From contig JAFGKB010000219.1 of NCBI GenBank assembly GCA_016928755.1, positions 1 to 6,658 on the forward strand: a stretch of DNA of 6,658 nucleotides, read 5' to 3'. The notes below the pieces were generated by a model. It had not been told where the DNA came from and searched no databases. It saw only the letters and a list, made by a program, of their open reading frames with translations. The stretch is from Anaerolineae bacterium (GTDB lineage: Bacteria; Chloroflexota; Anaerolineae; B4-G1; SLSP01). Position numbers and translations under genes: made by a program. Numbering within the stretch: the first letter of the stretch is position 1; the number at the start of each line of letters is the position of its first letter. This document shows positions 5,904 through 6,658 of this stretch, piece after piece.

Positions 5904-6569
5904 TTAATCCTGCGTAGAGGACAGCGGGGGAATAACCCCCACAACGGTAATATTCATCTCACGTTCTATTTCCTGGGGCACGCGGACAATGCCCAACTCC
6001 AACCACTCCAACACAAGAACGATAATCGCCCCAATAACCACCCCAAAAACACCCCCCGCGGCCGTATTAATCATAGTCTTAGGCCGTAATAGACGGTACT
6101 GTGGCTCCTCCAAAATTTTAGCATTGACCCGGTCTTCTTTGTTCTGCAGTTGGTTCTCGCTATCGCGCCACTGGAGAAATAACACGCCCCACTGCTTGGC
6201 GATACGGTTAGCCTGCTCGCCATCATAATCATCCACGTCGATTTGAATGACCAGTCGAGAATCATCTGAGGCTATCGTGACATCGCTTTTCAAATCCTCC
6301 GAGGTCCGCATTAAGCCCAGAGAATCAATAACCTGCTGCGCTACATCGGTCGTCCACATCACAGAAACATAAGAACGCAGCAACAACTTTACAGATTGTG
6401 TAAGCCCTAGGTCCGAACGGGCCGGCAAAATCTGCACGTATAATGTAGAACGGTAAACCGGTGTCTGTAACTTACTAAAGCCAAAAGCACTGAAGGCCGT
6501 TACAATTGCGGCCAAAATAATAATCCAGCCGCGCCGTTGTAAGACTCGAACATAGTCCTGAAGTTTCAC
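5904..6569 (-). CDS. Wzz/CpsC-type polysaccharide chain-length determinant
   Basis: A 221-residue inner-membrane protein of the Wzz/polysaccharide co-polymerase family, which sets polymer length and, in the split form, activates the partner BY-kinase. Seen: short cytosolic start 'KLQDYVRVLQRRGW' (2-15), TM helix 1 about 16-33, the 'VYRSTLYVQI' strand region (38-47) typical after TM1, a short periplasmic domain with a possible helical segment about 115-155, the Pro-containing 'LRPK' (161-164), TM helix 2 about 168-190 and a cytosolic tail with 'VVGVIPPL' at 209-216. I chose a GTG start at 6569: GGAGG lies 5 nt upstream and the frame then begins as the family does. The longer frame from an ATG at 6629 would run through a hairpin and T-tract and is unlikely. 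The kinase domain is encoded by the next gene, the CpsC/CpsD split arrangement. Confidence 0.9.
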   Translation of the reverse strand: MKLQDYVRVLQRRGWIIILAAIVTAFSAFGFSKLQTPVYRSTLYVQILPARSDLGLTQSVKLLLRSYVSVMWTTDVAQQVIDSLGLMRTSEDLKSDVTIASDDSRLVIQIDVDDYDGEQANRIAKQWGVLFLQWRDSENQLQNKEDRVNAKILEEPQYRLLRPKTMINTAAGGVFGVVIGAIIVLVLEWLELGIVRVPQEIEREMNITVVGVIPPLSSTQD

Positions 6570-6574
6570 AGAAC

Positions 6575-6579
6575 CCTCC
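6575..6579 (-). promoter_or_regulatory. Ribosome binding site deciding the wzz start
   Basis: GGAGG inside GGGGGAGGG on the minus strand, 5 nt before the GTG at 6569. It supports the GTG start over the upstream ATG at 6629. Confidence 0.75.
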
Positions 6580-6584
6580 CCCAC

Positions 6585-6630
6585 AAAAAATATAGGCGCT
6601 GGCCGATACACCAAAGTATGGGCCAGCACC
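6585..6630 (-). terminator. Hairpin plus U-tract just upstream of wzz
   Basis: Read on the minus strand: GGTGCTGGCC (6630-6621) pairs with GGCCAGCGCC (6604-6595), 10 bp with one G-U pair. An inner 4-bp stem (ATAC/GTAT, 6606-6609 and 6616-6619) closes a 6-nt loop. TATATTTTTTG follows, so it has the form of an intrinsic terminator. The T-run ends 6 nt before the wzz GGAGG. It may end an upstream minus-strand gene beyond the window or act as a leader attenuator for the operon. TATATT (6594-6589) also resembles a -10 box, but I see no matching -35 at 16-18 nt. Confidence 0.75.
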
Positions 6631-6658
6631 GTTGTAAATACAGTTTAGTGCCCGCGCA

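Noticed and set aside
5926..5940. GGGGG-aataa-CCCCC hairpin near the wzz end
   Set aside because: It encodes the conserved 'GVIPP' of the Wzz tail, so codon choice explains it, and there is no T-run beside it.
6570..6629. N-terminal 20-residue extension of the Wzz-like protein from the ATG at 6629
   Set aside because: The extra codons lie in a terminator-like hairpin, T-run and strong ribosome binding site; the GTG at 6569 fits the family start better.
6633..6642. TGTAAATACA palindrome upstream of the wzz hairpin
   Set aside because: Only four base pairs per arm, AT-rich and single copy; it could be an operator but chance is as likely.

Overview
The window holds seven protein-coding genes of a bacterial chromosome, densely packed. 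No RNA gene, mobile element or CRISPR array was seen. The likeliest source is a member of the Chloroflexota or a relative. This is an inference from three things: an archaeal/eukaryote-type (short, C-terminal Tyr) prolyl-tRNA synthetase; a metallophosphoesterase with the variant start 'VSDEVV', a form I associate with that phylum; and a separate Wzz-like protein plus BY-kinase instead of one fused protein. No gene here fixes the taxonomy.

Left part (1-2371), plus strand: a calcineurin-like metallophosphoesterase (59-721), then proS (815-2248). Neither has a convincing promoter in view. After proS comes a 123-nt convergent gap with a small GNRA hairpin and two copies of a palindrome that together form a long inverted repeat.

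Middle part (2372-4030): a MoeB/ThiF-type E1-like adenylyltransferase on the minus strand (2372-3121) is divergent from a cytidylate-kinase-like gene on the plus strand (3269-4009). The kinase-like gene has a clear sigma70-type promoter and ends in a strong hairpin terminator that contains its own stop codon and appears to work in both directions.

Right part (4033-6658), minus strand: the downstream end of an exopolysaccharide/cell-surface operon. In transcription order it has a Wzz/CpsC-type chain-length protein, a CpsD/CapB-type BY-kinase with an eroded P-loop, and a long-form (RmlA/StrD-like) glucose-1-phosphate thymidylyltransferase. The operon ends at the shared terminator. A hairpin plus U-tract lies just upstream of the wzz ribosome binding site, so it is either the end of an upstream gene or a leader attenuator.

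Together the genes cover housekeeping (tRNA charging, sulfur-carrier activation, probable nucleotide phosphorylation) and surface polysaccharide synthesis. I saw no clear new multi-gene system. The main points of interest are several enzymes that lack hallmark residues (BY-kinase P-loop glycines, MoeB/ThiF catalytic Cys, DxH His of the phosphoesterase, zinc ligands of ProRS) and some structured intergenic DNA.
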